Below, in pieces: positions 20,083 to 27,878 of a stretch of 64,000 nt of DNA. Both the position numbers and the translations under genes were made by a program. A model generated the notes under the pieces. That model saw only the letters and a list, made by a program, of their open reading frames with translations, did no database searches and was not told the DNA's origin. Positions within the stretch are counted from its first letter, which is position 1. Each line of letters opens with the position of its first letter. The stretch comes from Enterovirga aerilata (GTDB lineage: Bacteria; Pseudomonadota; Alphaproteobacteria; Rhizobiales; Beijerinckiaceae): contig NZ_JABEPP010000003.1 of NCBI RefSeq assembly GCF_013044135.1, forward strand, positions 620,001-684,000, written 5' to 3'.

Positions 20083-22272
20083 ATGACCGAGCAGCAATCC
20101 GCCTCCGCACTGTCCCGCCGCGATTTCATCGCCCGCAGCGCCGCCGTGGCCGGCGGGCTCGGCCTCGGCTTCCACGTCCCCTTCGACGCCGCGGCGCAGA
20201 GCGCAGCCGCTTCGACGCCGGAGGTGAATGCCTGGGTCGTCATCCGCCCGGACGAGACGGTCGTCATCCGGATCGCGCGTTCCGAGATGGGGCAGGGGAC
20301 GCTGACCGGCCTCGCTCAGCCCGTGGCGGAGGAGCTGGAATGCGACTGGTCGAAGGTGACGACCGAATATCCCACGCCCGGCCAGAGCCTCGCGCGCAAT
20401 CGCGTCTGGGGCAACTTCTCCACGGGCGGCAGCCGCGGCGTGCGCGAGTCGCAGGAGTACATGCGCCAGGGCGGCGCCGCCGCTCGCACCATGCTCGTCC
20501 AGGCCGCCGCCAATGCCTGGGGCGTGCCCGCCTCGGAATGCCGCGTGGAGAAGGGCGTGATCTCGCATCCCGCCTCCGGCCGCTCGACGAGCTACGGCAA
20601 GGTGGCGGAGGCAGCCTCCAAGATCGAGCCGCCGAAAGAAGTCCAGCTCAAGGACCCGAAGGACTGGACGATCGCCGGCAAGTCCGTCCCGCGGCTCGAT
20701 ACGGCGGAGAAGCTGACCGGCAAGCAGGTCTACGGCATGGACCTGAGGCTGCCCGGCATGCTGAACGCGGCGATCAAGGATTGCCCCGTCTTCGGCGGCA
20801 AGGTGGCGAGCTACGATGCGAAGGCCGTCGAGGGCATGCCCGGCGTGAAGGCGGTCGTCCGGGTGGGCGAAAGCGCCGTCGCGGTCGTCGCCGACACGTG
20901 GTGGCGCGCCAAGACCGCGCTCGACGCGCTTCCGGTCACCTGGGACGAGGGCCCGAACGCCAAGGTCTCGAGCGAGACCATCATGGCGATGCTGAAGGAG
21001 GGGCTCGAGGCCAAGGAAGCTTTCGTCGGCAACAGGAACGGGGACGCGGCGGCCGCGATCGCCGGAGCGGCGAAGCGGGTGGAAGCCGTGTACGGCTACC
21101 CGTTCCAGAACCACGCCACGATGGAGGTGATGAACGCCACCGCGGTCTGGACGTCCGACAGATGCGAGGTCTGGACGCCGACCCAGAACGGCGAGGCGGC
21201 GCTCGCAGCGGCCTCGGAGGCGGCCGGCCTGCCGGCCTTGAGATGCGACGTCCACAAGATCCACCTCGGCGGCGGCTTCGGCCGGCGCGGCGCGGTGCAC
21301 GACTGGGTCCGCCAGGTGGTCGCGATCGCCAAGGAGATGCCGGGCACGCCGATCAAGCTGATCTGGTCGCGCGAAGAGGACATGGTGCACGGCAAGTATC
21401 ACCCGATCACGCAATGCAAGCTGGTCGGCGGGCTGGACGACAGGGGCAATCTCGTCGGGGTGCATATGCGCATCTCCGGCCAGTCGATCCTGGCCGGGCT
21501 CCTGCCGCAGAACCTGCAGAACGGGCGCGACCCGGTCACCTTCCAGGGTCTCAATCCCGGCGGGGCGGAAGCGGCGATCGGCTACACGATCCCGAACGTC
21601 CTGATCGACCATGCCATGCGCAATCCGCATGTGCCGCCGGGCTTCTGGCGCGGCGTGAACACCAATCCGAATGCCATCTATCTCGAATCCTTCATGGACG
21701 AGCTGGCCCATGCGGCCGGGCAGGATCCGCTGGAGTTCCGCCGCAAGCTGATGGCCAACCACCCCAAGCATCTCGGGGTGCTGAATGCCGTGGCGGAGCG
21801 GGCAGGCTGGGGCAAGCCGATGCCGGCCGGGCACGGCCGCGGCATCGCGCAGATCATGGGCTTCGGCAGCTACACGGCAGCCGTCGCGGAGGTGTCGGTG
21901 GACGATGCCGGACGCCTGAAGATCCATCGCATCGTGGCCGCGACCGACCCCGGCCACGCGGTGAACCCGCAACAGATCGAGGCGCAGGTGGAGGGGTCCT
22001 TCGTCTACGGTCTCTCGGCCGCGCTCTATGGCGAGTGCACGGTGGCGGACGGGCGGATCGTCGAGCAGAACTTCGACAGCTACCCGGTGATGCGGCTGGA
22101 CGAGATGCCCAAGGTGGAAACGATCGTCATGCCGTCCGGCGGGTTCTGGGGCGGGGTCGGTGAGCCGACGATCGCGGTCGCTGCGCCCGCCGTGCTGAAC
22201 GCGATCTTCGCTGCTACGGGCAAGCGCGTCCGTCAGATCCCGGTAAAGAACGCGGATCTGCGCCGCGCCTGA
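20083..22272 (+). CDS. Molybdopterin-binding large subunit of a periplasmic molybdenum hydroxylase (IorB-like)
   Basis: Catalytic subunit of 729 residues. A twin-arginine leader (SRRDFIARSAAVAGG at residues 11-25) indicates Tat export with cofactor. Molybdenum-hydroxylase signatures include HLGGGFGRRGAVHDW, PPGFWRGVNTNPNAIYLESF and the catalytic glutamate in GGVGEPT (E694). It resembles IorB of isoquinoline oxidoreductase, a group of two-subunit enzymes that pass electrons to cytochrome c and lack an FAD subunit. The substrate is not predictable (aldehyde or N-heterocycle are family examples). Its stop shares bases with the start of a small cytochrome gene (TGATG), and the fccB-sox genes follow. 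Confidence 0.9.
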   Translation: MTEQQSASALSRRDFIARSAAVAGGLGLGFHVPFDAAAQSAAASTPEVNAWVVIRPDETVVIRIARSEMGQGTLTGLAQPVAEELECDWSKVTTEYPTPGQSLARNRVWGNFSTGGSRGVRESQEYMRQGGAAARTMLVQAAANAWGVPASECRVEKGVISHPASGRSTSYGKVAEAASKIEPPKEVQLKDPKDWTIAGKSVPRLDTAEKLTGKQVYGMDLRLPGMLNAAIKDCPVFGGKVASYDAKAVEGMPGVKAVVRVGESAVAVVADTWWRAKTALDALPVTWDEGPNAKVSSETIMAMLKEGLEAKEAFVGNRNGDAAAAIAGAAKRVEAVYGYPFQNHATMEVMNATAVWTSDRCEVWTPTQNGEAALAAASEAAGLPALRCDVHKIHLGGGFGRRGAVHDWVRQVVAIAKEMPGTPIKLIWSREEDMVHGKYHPITQCKLVGGLDDRGNLVGVHMRISGQSILAGLLPQNLQNGRDPVTFQGLNPGGAEAAIGYTIPNVLIDHAMRNPHVPPGFWRGVNTNPNAIYLESFMDELAHAAGQDPLEFRRKLMANHPKHLGVLNAVAERAGWGKPMPAGHGRGIAQIMGFGSYTAAVAEVSVDDAGRLKIHRIVAATDPGHAVNPQQIEAQVEGSFVYGLSAALYGECTVADGRIVEQNFDSYPVMRLDEMPKVETIVMPSGGFWGGVGEPTIAVAAPAVLNAIFAATGKRVRQIPVKNADLRRA

Positions 22273-22577
22273 TGCGCTGCCTCCCGGTGGCCTTCGCGGT
22301 TGCCGCGATACCGCTCGCGACCGCGGCCCAGGAGGCGTCCGGCCTGCGACGGGTCGCCCCGCCCGGGGCATCCTCGTGCAGCGGATGCCATGCTTCCCGG
22401 CCCGCGGCAGGGCTGGCCGTGCCTTGGATCGCCGGCCGGCCCGCGGCCGAGATAGCGGACCTCATGGCCGCCTTCCGGGCCGGCGAGCGCTCGGGAACCG
22501 TGATGACGCGGATCGCCCGCGGCTTCTCGCCCGAGGAGACGCGCGCGATCGCCGAATGGCTGGAGGGGCAGAGGTGA
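22272..22577 (+). CDS. Small periplasmic cytochrome c (FccA-like or IorAB electron acceptor)
   Basis: A 101-residue monohaem cytochrome with a signal peptide (MRCLPVAFAVAAIPLATAAQ) and one haem site SSCSGCHAS. The C-terminal helix is EETRAIAEWLEGQ, a class I fold of minimal size. It overlaps iorB-like upstream and fccB downstream, so it is made in step with both. In flavocytochrome c sulfide dehydrogenases a small cytochrome precedes FccB, while IorAB-type enzymes also often have a cytochrome partner; either assignment fits and a shared role is possible. Confidence 0.85.
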   Translation: MRCLPVAFAVAAIPLATAAQEASGLRRVAPPGASSCSGCHASRPAAGLAVPWIAGRPAAEIADLMAAFRAGERSGTVMTRIARGFSPEETRAIAEWLEGQR

Positions 22578-23938
22578 GGGCCCGCTTGCAGGACGTCCTC
22601 CTCCCCTCGTCCGACCCGGCTATGCCAGGCCACTTTCTCCCGCAAGGGGAGAAGGTGGCGCGCGCCCAAGCTTCGCGCTCTCCGACAAGGCGTGCGTTGC
22701 TCGGCGGCCTCACTGCCGTGTCACTTGCCTCCATCCTCCCCCGCCCCGCGATCGCCCAGGCCCGGCCGAAGGTCGTCGTGATCGGCGGTGGGTTCGGCGG
22801 CGCGACGGCCGCGCGCGAGCTGAAGCGGGCCGGGCTCGACGTGACCCTGGTCGAGGCGAACGCGACCTACGTGGCGTGTCCCTTTTCCAACGAGGTGATC
22901 GCCGGGTTGCGGCCCTTGGAAGGTCAATTCTTCGGCTACGACGCGATCCGGCGCGAGGGCATCGAGCTCGTTCAGGCCACAGCGACCCGCATCGATGCCG
23001 AGGCGCGCCGCGTCACGCTCGCGGACGGGGCGCAACTCTCCTATGACCGGCTCGTCCTCGCGCCCGGGATCGAGCTCCGCTTCGACGCGCTGCCCGGTTA
23101 TGGCGAGGACGCTGCCGAGCAGATGCCGCATGCCTGGAAGGCCGGGTCGCAGACGCTGCTGCTCCGGCGCCAGCTCGAGGCCATGGAGGATGGCGGGACC
23201 GTCGTGATCTCCGTGCCTCCCAATCCCTATCGCTGCCCGCCCGGTCCCTATGAGCGCGCGAGCCTCATCGCGCATTTCCTCAAGACCAGGAAGCCGCGTT
23301 CGAAGCTCCTCGTGCTCGACGCCAAGGATACCTTCTCCAAGCAGCGTCTGTTCGAGCAGGGCTGGAAGGAGCTTTACTCGAATCGTTTGGAATGGGTGGG
23401 GCTCGCCGGCGGAGGGCAGGTGACGGCGGTCGAGCCTGCCACCCGCACTCTCGTCACCGATTTCGCTCGGCACGGGGCCGCGGTCGCGAACGTGATCCCG
23501 CCGCAGCGGGCCGGGCGGATCGCGGAGATCGCGGGCGTGGCCGACCGCTCGGGCTGGTGCCCGATCGACCCGGTGACCTTCGAGTCGCGGCTCAGGGCGG
23601 GCATCCACGTCATCGGCGACTCCGCGATCGCGGGCGGGATGCCGAAATCCGCCTTTTCGGCGAATGCCCAGGCGAAGGTCTGCGCCGCGGCGGTGGTCGA
23701 TCTTCTCGCGGACAAGGAGCCCGCGACCCCGAAGCTGATCAATACCTGCTACAGCCTCGTCGCGCCCGGATACGGCATCTCGGTCGCGGGCGTGTACCGG
23801 CCGCGGAACGGCCTTCTGGCCGATGTGGAAGGCGCAGGCGGGACGAGTCCGCTCGAGGCGCCGCGGCAAACGCGCGAGCTCGAGGCCGCCTATGCGGAAG
23901 CCTGGTTCCGCACGATCACGGCAGACGTCTTCGGGTGA
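22574..23938 (+). CDS. fccB: Flavocytochrome c sulfide dehydrogenase flavoprotein subunit (FccB/SoxF)
   Basis: FAD-dependent oxidation of sulfide (or persulfide) in the periplasm, with electrons passed to cytochrome c. After the signal region come the dinucleotide-binding GGGFGGATAARELKR and the cysteine of covalent FAD attachment in TYVACPFSNEVIAG. The redox-active cysteines lie in NPYRCPPGPYERASL and INTCYSLVAP. A Tat motif (TRRALLGG) directs export. The start is ambiguous: GTG at 22574 has a good GGAGGGG site and a GTGA overlap with the cytochrome stop; ATG 22622 and GTG 22655 are alternatives. With the first, a palindromic repeat is translated within the leader. Confidence 0.9.
   Translation: MRARLQDVLLPSSDPAMPGHFLPQGEKVARAQASRSPTRRALLGGLTAVSLASILPRPAIAQARPKVVVIGGGFGGATAARELKRAGLDVTLVEANATYVACPFSNEVIAGLRPLEGQFFGYDAIRREGIELVQATATRIDAEARRVTLADGAQLSYDRLVLAPGIELRFDALPGYGEDAAEQMPHAWKAGSQTLLLRRQLEAMEDGGTVVISVPPNPYRCPPGPYERASLIAHFLKTRKPRSKLLVLDAKDTFSKQRLFEQGWKELYSNRLEWVGLAGGGQVTAVEPATRTLVTDFARHGAAVANVIPPQRAGRIAEIAGVADRSGWCPIDPVTFESRLRAGIHVIGDSAIAGGMPKSAFSANAQAKVCAAAVVDLLADKEPATPKLINTCYSLVAPGYGISVAGVYRPRNGLLADVEGAGGTSPLEAPRQTRELEAAYAEAWFRTITADVFG
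22630..22658. repeat. Palindromic interspersed repeat at the 5' end of fccB
   Basis: Twelve-base arms (22630-22641 and 22647-22658, one mismatch) around GCAAG form CCACTTTCTCCC-GCAAG-GGGAGAAGGTGG. Together with the preceding CTCGTCCGACCCGGC run (from about 22606) this is the common Hyphomicrobiales repeat that ends in TTCTCCCGCAAGGGGAGAAGG. Here it lies between the presumed start codon and the Tat motif of fccB and leaves the frame open. Confidence 0.75.
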
Positions 23939-23940
23939 GG

Positions 23941-24378
23941 ATGTGGTTCCGTCTGCCTGTGGCAGCCGCGCTGGCCTGCTGCACGATAGGAACGCACGTT
24001 TCCGCGCAGGAGCGCGGCGATGCGATTCCGGCATCCCTGACCGGGCTGCCGGGAGATCCGGCGCGGGGCCGCAGGATCGTGGCGGACCGGACGCGTGGGC
24101 TCTGCCTTCTCTGCCACTCGGCGCCGATCCCCGAGGAGCGCTTCCAGGGCGATCTCGCGCCGCCGCTCGCCGGTGCCGGCACGCGCTGGTCCGAGGGGCA
24201 GCTGCGGCTGCGGGTGGTGGACCCGCGACGGCTCAATCCGGACACGATCATGCCGTCCTATCTGCGGCGGGACGGCCTGACCCGGGTCGCGCCCGCCTGG
24301 CGCGGCAGGCCCATCCTGGAGCCGCAGGAGATCGAGGACGTGGTCGCATATCTCGCCACGCTCCGAGAGCAGCCGTGA
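23941..24378 (+). CDS. soxX: SoxX, monohaem cytochrome c subunit of the SoxXA complex
   Basis: Subunit of the thiosulfate/sulfide-conjugating enzyme SoxAX. The 145-residue product has a signal peptide (residues ~1-22), one haem site LCLLCH (C55, C58, H59) and the axial methionine in PDTIMPSY (M104). SoxX-like DLAPPLAGAGTRWSEGQLRLRVVDPRRLNP lies between them. The ATG at 23941 comes two bases after the fccB stop. It is separated from soxA by soxY and soxZ, the order X-Y-Z-A being the common one in Sox clusters. Confidence 0.92.
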   Translation: MWFRLPVAAALACCTIGTHVSAQERGDAIPASLTGLPGDPARGRRIVADRTRGLCLLCHSAPIPEERFQGDLAPPLAGAGTRWSEGQLRLRVVDPRRLNPDTIMPSYLRRDGLTRVAPAWRGRPILEPQEIEDVVAYLATLREQP

Positions 24379-24388
24379 GGAGGGGCTC

Positions 24389-24841
24389 ATGCTCGTGAGT
24401 CTGAGCCGCCGCGAGGTCTTGCTGGCCGGGAGCGCCGCCTCGTTCGTCCTCGCCGTCCCGGCGCTTGCGAGCCCGGAGGAGATGAACGAGGCGATCCGGC
24501 GCTTCACCAGCGGCGCGGAGACGAAGGCCGGCCGGGTCCGGCTCGACCTGCCGCCGCTCGTCGAGAACGGCAACGCCGCGCCGCTCGCGATCCTGGTCGA
24601 GAGCCCGATGACCGAGGCCGACCATGTCCGCCGGATCGCCGTGTTCAACGAGCGCAACCCCCAGCCGAACGTGATCACGGCCCATCTCGGTCCGCGCTCC
24701 GGTCGAGCGAGCCTCTCCACCCGCATACGCCTCGCCAACTCGCAGCGGATCACGGCGGTCGCCGAGATGAGCGACGGCTCGTTCTGGTCCGGCACTGCGG
24801 ACGTGATCGTCACGCTCGCCGCCTGCATCGAGGGAGCGTGA
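24389..24841 (+). CDS. soxY: SoxY, sulfur-carrier subunit with a non-canonical C-terminal arm
   Basis: Carries sulfur intermediates on a C-terminal cysteine in the Sox pathway. The 150-residue protein has a Tat-type leader (SLSRREVLLAGSAASFVLAVPALA) and the SoxY immunoglobulin-like core (ESPMTEADHVRRIAVFNERNPQP, RLANSQRITAVAEMSDGSFW). The swinging arm ends VTLAACIEGA with cysteine 146, instead of the classical GGCGG, so the cysteine is followed by I-E-G-A. A good GGAGGGG ribosome site precedes the ATG. It is followed after one base by soxZ, its obligate partner. Confidence 0.9.
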   Translation: MLVSLSRREVLLAGSAASFVLAVPALASPEEMNEAIRRFTSGAETKAGRVRLDLPPLVENGNAAPLAILVESPMTEADHVRRIAVFNERNPQPNVITAHLGPRSGRASLSTRIRLANSQRITAVAEMSDGSFWSGTADVIVTLAACIEGA

Positions 24842-24842
24842 G

Positions 24843-25163
24843 ATGGCCCGCGCGCTCGTCAACATCCCCAAGACCGCCCGCCGCGGCGACGTCATCGAGA
24901 TCCGGACCCTGATCTCGCACGAGATGGAGACCGGCTACCGGCCCGGACCCAACGGCGTGCTGCTGCCCCGGGACATCATCACGCGCTTCACCTGCACCTA
25001 TAACGGGGTCGAGGTCTTCAGCGCCGAGCTCTTCCCGGCCATGTCGGCGAATCCCTATCTCGTCTTCACCACCGTGGCGTCCGAGAGCGGCACGATCGCG
25101 CTGACCTGGACCGGCGACAACGGCTTCAGCCAGACCGAGACGGCCACCATCGAGGTCGCGTGA
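24843..25163 (+). CDS. soxZ: SoxZ, partner of the sulfur carrier SoxY
   Basis: A 106-residue protein without signal peptide; it is exported as a complex with Tat-targeted SoxY. It shows the SoxZ fold signatures RRGDVIEIRTLISHEMETGYR, DIITRFTCTYNGVEVFSAELFPAMSANPYLVF and the terminal GTIALTWTGDNGFSQTETATI. Its stop overlaps the soxA GTG start by four bases (GTGA). Confidence 0.95.
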   Translation: MARALVNIPKTARRGDVIEIRTLISHEMETGYRPGPNGVLLPRDIITRFTCTYNGVEVFSAELFPAMSANPYLVFTTVASESGTIALTWTGDNGFSQTETATIEVA

Positions 25164-25930
25164 GGCTCCCCGGCGCGGCCGCCCTCACGCTGCTCCTGGC
25201 GTCGCCGCTCGGGGCGGAGATCCGTCCCGACGAGCGGCGATCCGATTTCCACCAGATGAGCCCTGAGACCCGGGCCATGCAGACGGACGATACAGCCAAT
25301 CCGGGCATGCTCGCGGTCCTTGACGGCGAGGCGCTGTGGCGGGCGAAGGCGGGGCCGGCCGGACGATCCTGCGCCGATTGCCACGGCGACGCGCGCATCA
25401 CCATGAGGGGCGTTGCGGCACGCTATCCGGCCTGGAATGCCGCGCGCGGCACCCCGGTCGGTCTCGCCGGCCAGATCGATATCTGCCGCGCCGACCGGCA
25501 GGGCATCTCCGCCTGGCCGGCGGAGAGCCGCGAGCGGCTCGCGGTGACGGCCTACGTGGCGCACCAGTCGCGCGGAATGCCGATCTCTCCGCCGGGCGAT
25601 CCGGAGATGGCGGCCGCGCGCGAGCGCGGCGGACGCCTCTTCACCGCCCGCATGGGGCAGCTCGATCTCGCCTGCGCCGCATGCCACGACGACAACTGGG
25701 GGAAGCGCCTCGGCGGAACGCCGATCCCCCAGGCGCATCCGGTCGGGTATCCGATCTATCGGCTCGAATGGCAGGCCGTTGGCTCCCTGCAGCGCCGCCT
25801 CCGCAACTGCCTGAGCGGCGTCCGGGCAGAGCCCTTTCCATACGACGCGCCGGAGCTGATCGAGCTCGAGGCCTTCCTCATGCAGCGGGCCGCCGGACTC
25901 CCCATCGAGACACCCGCCGTGCGGCCCTGA
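25160..25930 (+). CDS. soxA: SoxA, dihaem catalytic subunit of SoxXA
   Basis: L-cysteine S-thiosulfotransferase subunit, attaching sulfur substrates to SoxY. The 256-residue product starts with GTG at 25160, has a short signal peptide (residues 1-19) and two haem sites, SCADCH (C71, C74, H75) and ACAACH (C172, C175, H176). The active-site persulfide cysteine is in RRLRNCLSGVRAEPF (C217). All residues needed for the reaction are present. It is the last gene of the operon; the next gene converges on it directly (stop at 25930, opposite stop from 25931). No soxB or soxCD follows. Confidence 0.93.
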   Translation: MRLPGAAALTLLLASPLGAEIRPDERRSDFHQMSPETRAMQTDDTANPGMLAVLDGEALWRAKAGPAGRSCADCHGDARITMRGVAARYPAWNAARGTPVGLAGQIDICRADRQGISAWPAESRERLAVTAYVAHQSRGMPISPPGDPEMAAARERGGRLFTARMGQLDLACAACHDDNWGKRLGGTPIPQAHPVGYPIYRLEWQAVGSLQRRLRNCLSGVRAEPFPYDAPELIELEAFLMQRAAGLPIETPAVRP

Positions 25931-26272
25931 TCAGACGAAGTCCCGGCGCATGGGCGTGAAGACGTCGAGCAGGGTGCCGGCCTCGATATTCCTCGCGTCG
26001 TGCTCCGCGTGCGGAGGCACGAGGAAACTGTCGCCCGCCCGCAGGCGCTCGGTCCGCCCCGCGATCGTGACGTCGAAGACGCCGCTCTCGACCAGCGTGC
26101 ATTGCACATGCGGGTGGCTGTGCGGCGGACCGACCGCGCCCGCCTCGAAGCGGACGCGCACCATCATCACGCGGTCGGAATAGGTCAGCACCTTCCGCAC
26201 GACGCCTTCGCCGGCCGGCTGCCATTCCGCCTCACCATCCCGAACGAAGGGCTCGTCTTTTCTGCCGATCAT
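25931..26272 (-). CDS. Cupin-domain protein, KdgF-like (uronate ring-opening) candidate
   Basis: Single-domain cupin of 113 residues with the metal-binding motif GPPHSHPHVQCTLVESG and the second motif VPPHAEHDARNIEAGTLLDVFTPMR. KdgF-type cupins speed the linearisation of unsaturated 4,5-galacturonate to 5-keto-4-deoxyuronate, and this gene sits with kduD and kduI, which act on the next intermediates; the role is inferred from that. The ATG at 26272 is preferred over an upstream one giving 11 extra residues. It is last in a minus-strand operon led by the TRAP transporter genes. Confidence 0.78.
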   Translation of the reverse strand: MIGRKDEPFVRDGEAEWQPAGEGVVRKVLTYSDRVMMVRVRFEAGAVGPPHSHPHVQCTLVESGVFDVTIAGRTERLRAGDSFLVPPHAEHDARNIEAGTLLDVFTPMRRDFV

Positions 26273-26282
26273 CGCAGGTTCC

Positions 26283-27038
26283 TCAGCGGGCGAGCCAGCC
26301 GCCATCGACCGGCAGGATGACGCCGTGCACGAAGTCCGCCGCCGGGGAGGCGAGGAAAACGGCTGCGCCGCCGATGTCCTGCGGCTCGCCCCAGCGCCCG
26401 GCCGGGATGCGGGCGAGGATTTCGGCCGAGCGCTTCGGGTCGGCGATGAGGGCGGCCGTGTTGTTCGACACGATGTAGCCCGGCGCGATCGCGTTGACGT
26501 TCACGCCCTTGGCGGCCCATTCGTTCGCGAGGAGGCGGGTCAGCCCGGCGAGTCCGCTTTTCGAGGCGGTGTAGGATGCAACCCGGATCCCACCCTGAAA
26601 GGAGAGCAGCGAGGCGACGTTCACGATCTTGCCGCCGCGGCCGCTGTCGATCATCCGACGGCCCGCTGCCTGGGCGAGGAAGAAGGCCGATTTCAGATTG
26701 ACGTCGATCACGGCGTCCCAATCGGCCTCCGTGAAATCGAGAGCGTCGGCCCGCCGGATGATCCCGGCATTGTTCACCAGGATGTCCACGCGGCCGAACC
26801 GTTCCTCGGTCGACCGCATGATCCGCTCGATCGGCTCGATTGTCCTGAGGTCGGCGTGGACGGCGAGGAAGCCCGTCCCATGCCGGCGGCAGAGCGCCTC
26901 CGTCTCGTCCATCGGCGAGCGGCCGACCGCGACGATGCTGGCCCCGGCTTCGGCCAGCCCCACCGCGATCGCCTGGCCGATCCCGGTATTCGCGCCCGTG
27001 ACGATCGCGGCTTTTTCCGAGAGGTCGAACCGGCTCAA
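26283..27038 (-). CDS. kduD: 2-keto-3-deoxy-D-gluconate / 2,5-diketo-3-deoxygluconate dehydrogenase KduD (SDR family)
   Basis: NAD-dependent short-chain dehydrogenase of 251 residues that reduces 2,5-diketo-3-deoxygluconate to KDG in hexuronate oligomer breakdown. It has the glycine-rich TGANTGIGQAIAVGLAEAG, NNAG (residues ~86-89), catalytic Ser in NVASLLSFQGG, and YTASK with Tyr and Lys. The GIIRRADALDF and PGYIVSNNTAAL segments are typical of KduD. It overlaps kduI by four bases, supporting the assignment. Confidence 0.88.
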   Translation of the reverse strand: MSRFDLSEKAAIVTGANTGIGQAIAVGLAEAGASIVAVGRSPMDETEALCRRHGTGFLAVHADLRTIEPIERIMRSTEERFGRVDILVNNAGIIRRADALDFTEADWDAVIDVNLKSAFFLAQAAGRRMIDSGRGGKIVNVASLLSFQGGIRVASYTASKSGLAGLTRLLANEWAAKGVNVNAIAPGYIVSNNTAALIADPKRSAEILARIPAGRWGEPQDIGGAAVFLASPAADFVHGVILPVDGGWLAR

Positions 27039-27871
27039 CGGAGCATGTCCATCGTGACCGGGTCCATGTCCGTGTAGTCGATATTGTCGCCGCCCATGCC
27101 CCAGATGAAGGTGTAGGCGCGCGTGCCGACGCCCGAATGGATGGACCAGTTGGGCGAGATGACCGCCTGCTCGTTCGCGATCACGAGGTGCCGGGTCTCG
27201 GCGGGCTCCCCCATCATGTGGAAGACACGCGAGTCCTCCTTGAGGTCGAAATAGAGATAGACCTCCGAGCGCCGGTCGTGGACGTGGGCCGGCATCGTGT
27301 TCCAGATCGAGCCCTCGTCGAGCTTCGTCATGCCCATGACGAGCTGGCAGGTGGTGCAGACGTCCGGGTGCAGCATCTGGAAGATCGTGCGCCGGTTGGC
27401 GGTCGCCTGGTCGCCGAGCACCATGCTCTTCGCCTCGGCGAGACGGACCTGGACGGTGTCGTAGGCGGTGTGGGCTGGGGTCGAGAGCAGGTAGAATCTC
27501 GCAGGCTCGCCGCCGTCCTGGCTCTCGAAGGTGACCTCGCCGGCGCCCATTGCGGCATAGAGGGCGTCGCGGTGGGCGAGCTCGAAACGCCTGGCGCCGA
27601 CTCGGACGAGCCCGGGCCCGCCGATATTGAAGATCCCGAGCTCACGGCGGGCGAGGAACGTCGCCGTGCCGAGGGATCTCGGCGCCGGGAGGGAGAGGGG
27701 CGCGCCGACGGGCGCGGCACCGCCGATGACGAAGCGCTCGATATGGCTGTAGGTCAGGTTGACCTCGCCCGGGCTGAACAGCCCCTCGACGAGGAAATGG
27801 CGCCGGAGCTCGACCGTCGTGAAGTGACGGACGGCGTCCGGATGGCTCGCCTGCCGGATGTCGATGGTCAT
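27035..27871 (-). CDS. kduI: 5-dehydro-4-deoxy-D-glucuronate isomerase
   Basis: Converts 5-keto-4-deoxyuronate to 2,5-diketo-3-deoxygluconate in pectin/hexuronate degradation. The 278-residue protein is a double-cupin with KduI-specific stretches TTVELRRHFLVEGLF, CQLVMGMTKLDEGSIWNTMPAHVHDRRSEVYLYF (metal ligands HVH and E) and NWSIHSGVGTRAYTFIWGMGGDN (third histidine). Length and motifs match the family in full. It is upstream of kduD in transcription order and just behind the TRAP permease gene. Confidence 0.95.
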   Translation of the reverse strand: MTIDIRQASHPDAVRHFTTVELRRHFLVEGLFSPGEVNLTYSHIERFVIGGAAPVGAPLSLPAPRSLGTATFLARRELGIFNIGGPGLVRVGARRFELAHRDALYAAMGAGEVTFESQDGGEPARFYLLSTPAHTAYDTVQVRLAEAKSMVLGDQATANRRTIFQMLHPDVCTTCQLVMGMTKLDEGSIWNTMPAHVHDRRSEVYLYFDLKEDSRVFHMMGEPAETRHLVIANEQAVISPNWSIHSGVGTRAYTFIWGMGGDNIDYTDMDPVTMDMLR

Positions 27872-27878
27872 GTCGTCC

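Noticed and set aside
19605-22272. SoxCD sulfane dehydrogenase
   Set aside because: The molybdenum subunit has xanthine-oxidase-family motifs and a (2Fe-2S) partner, not the sulfite-oxidase fold and dihaem cytochrome of SoxCD.
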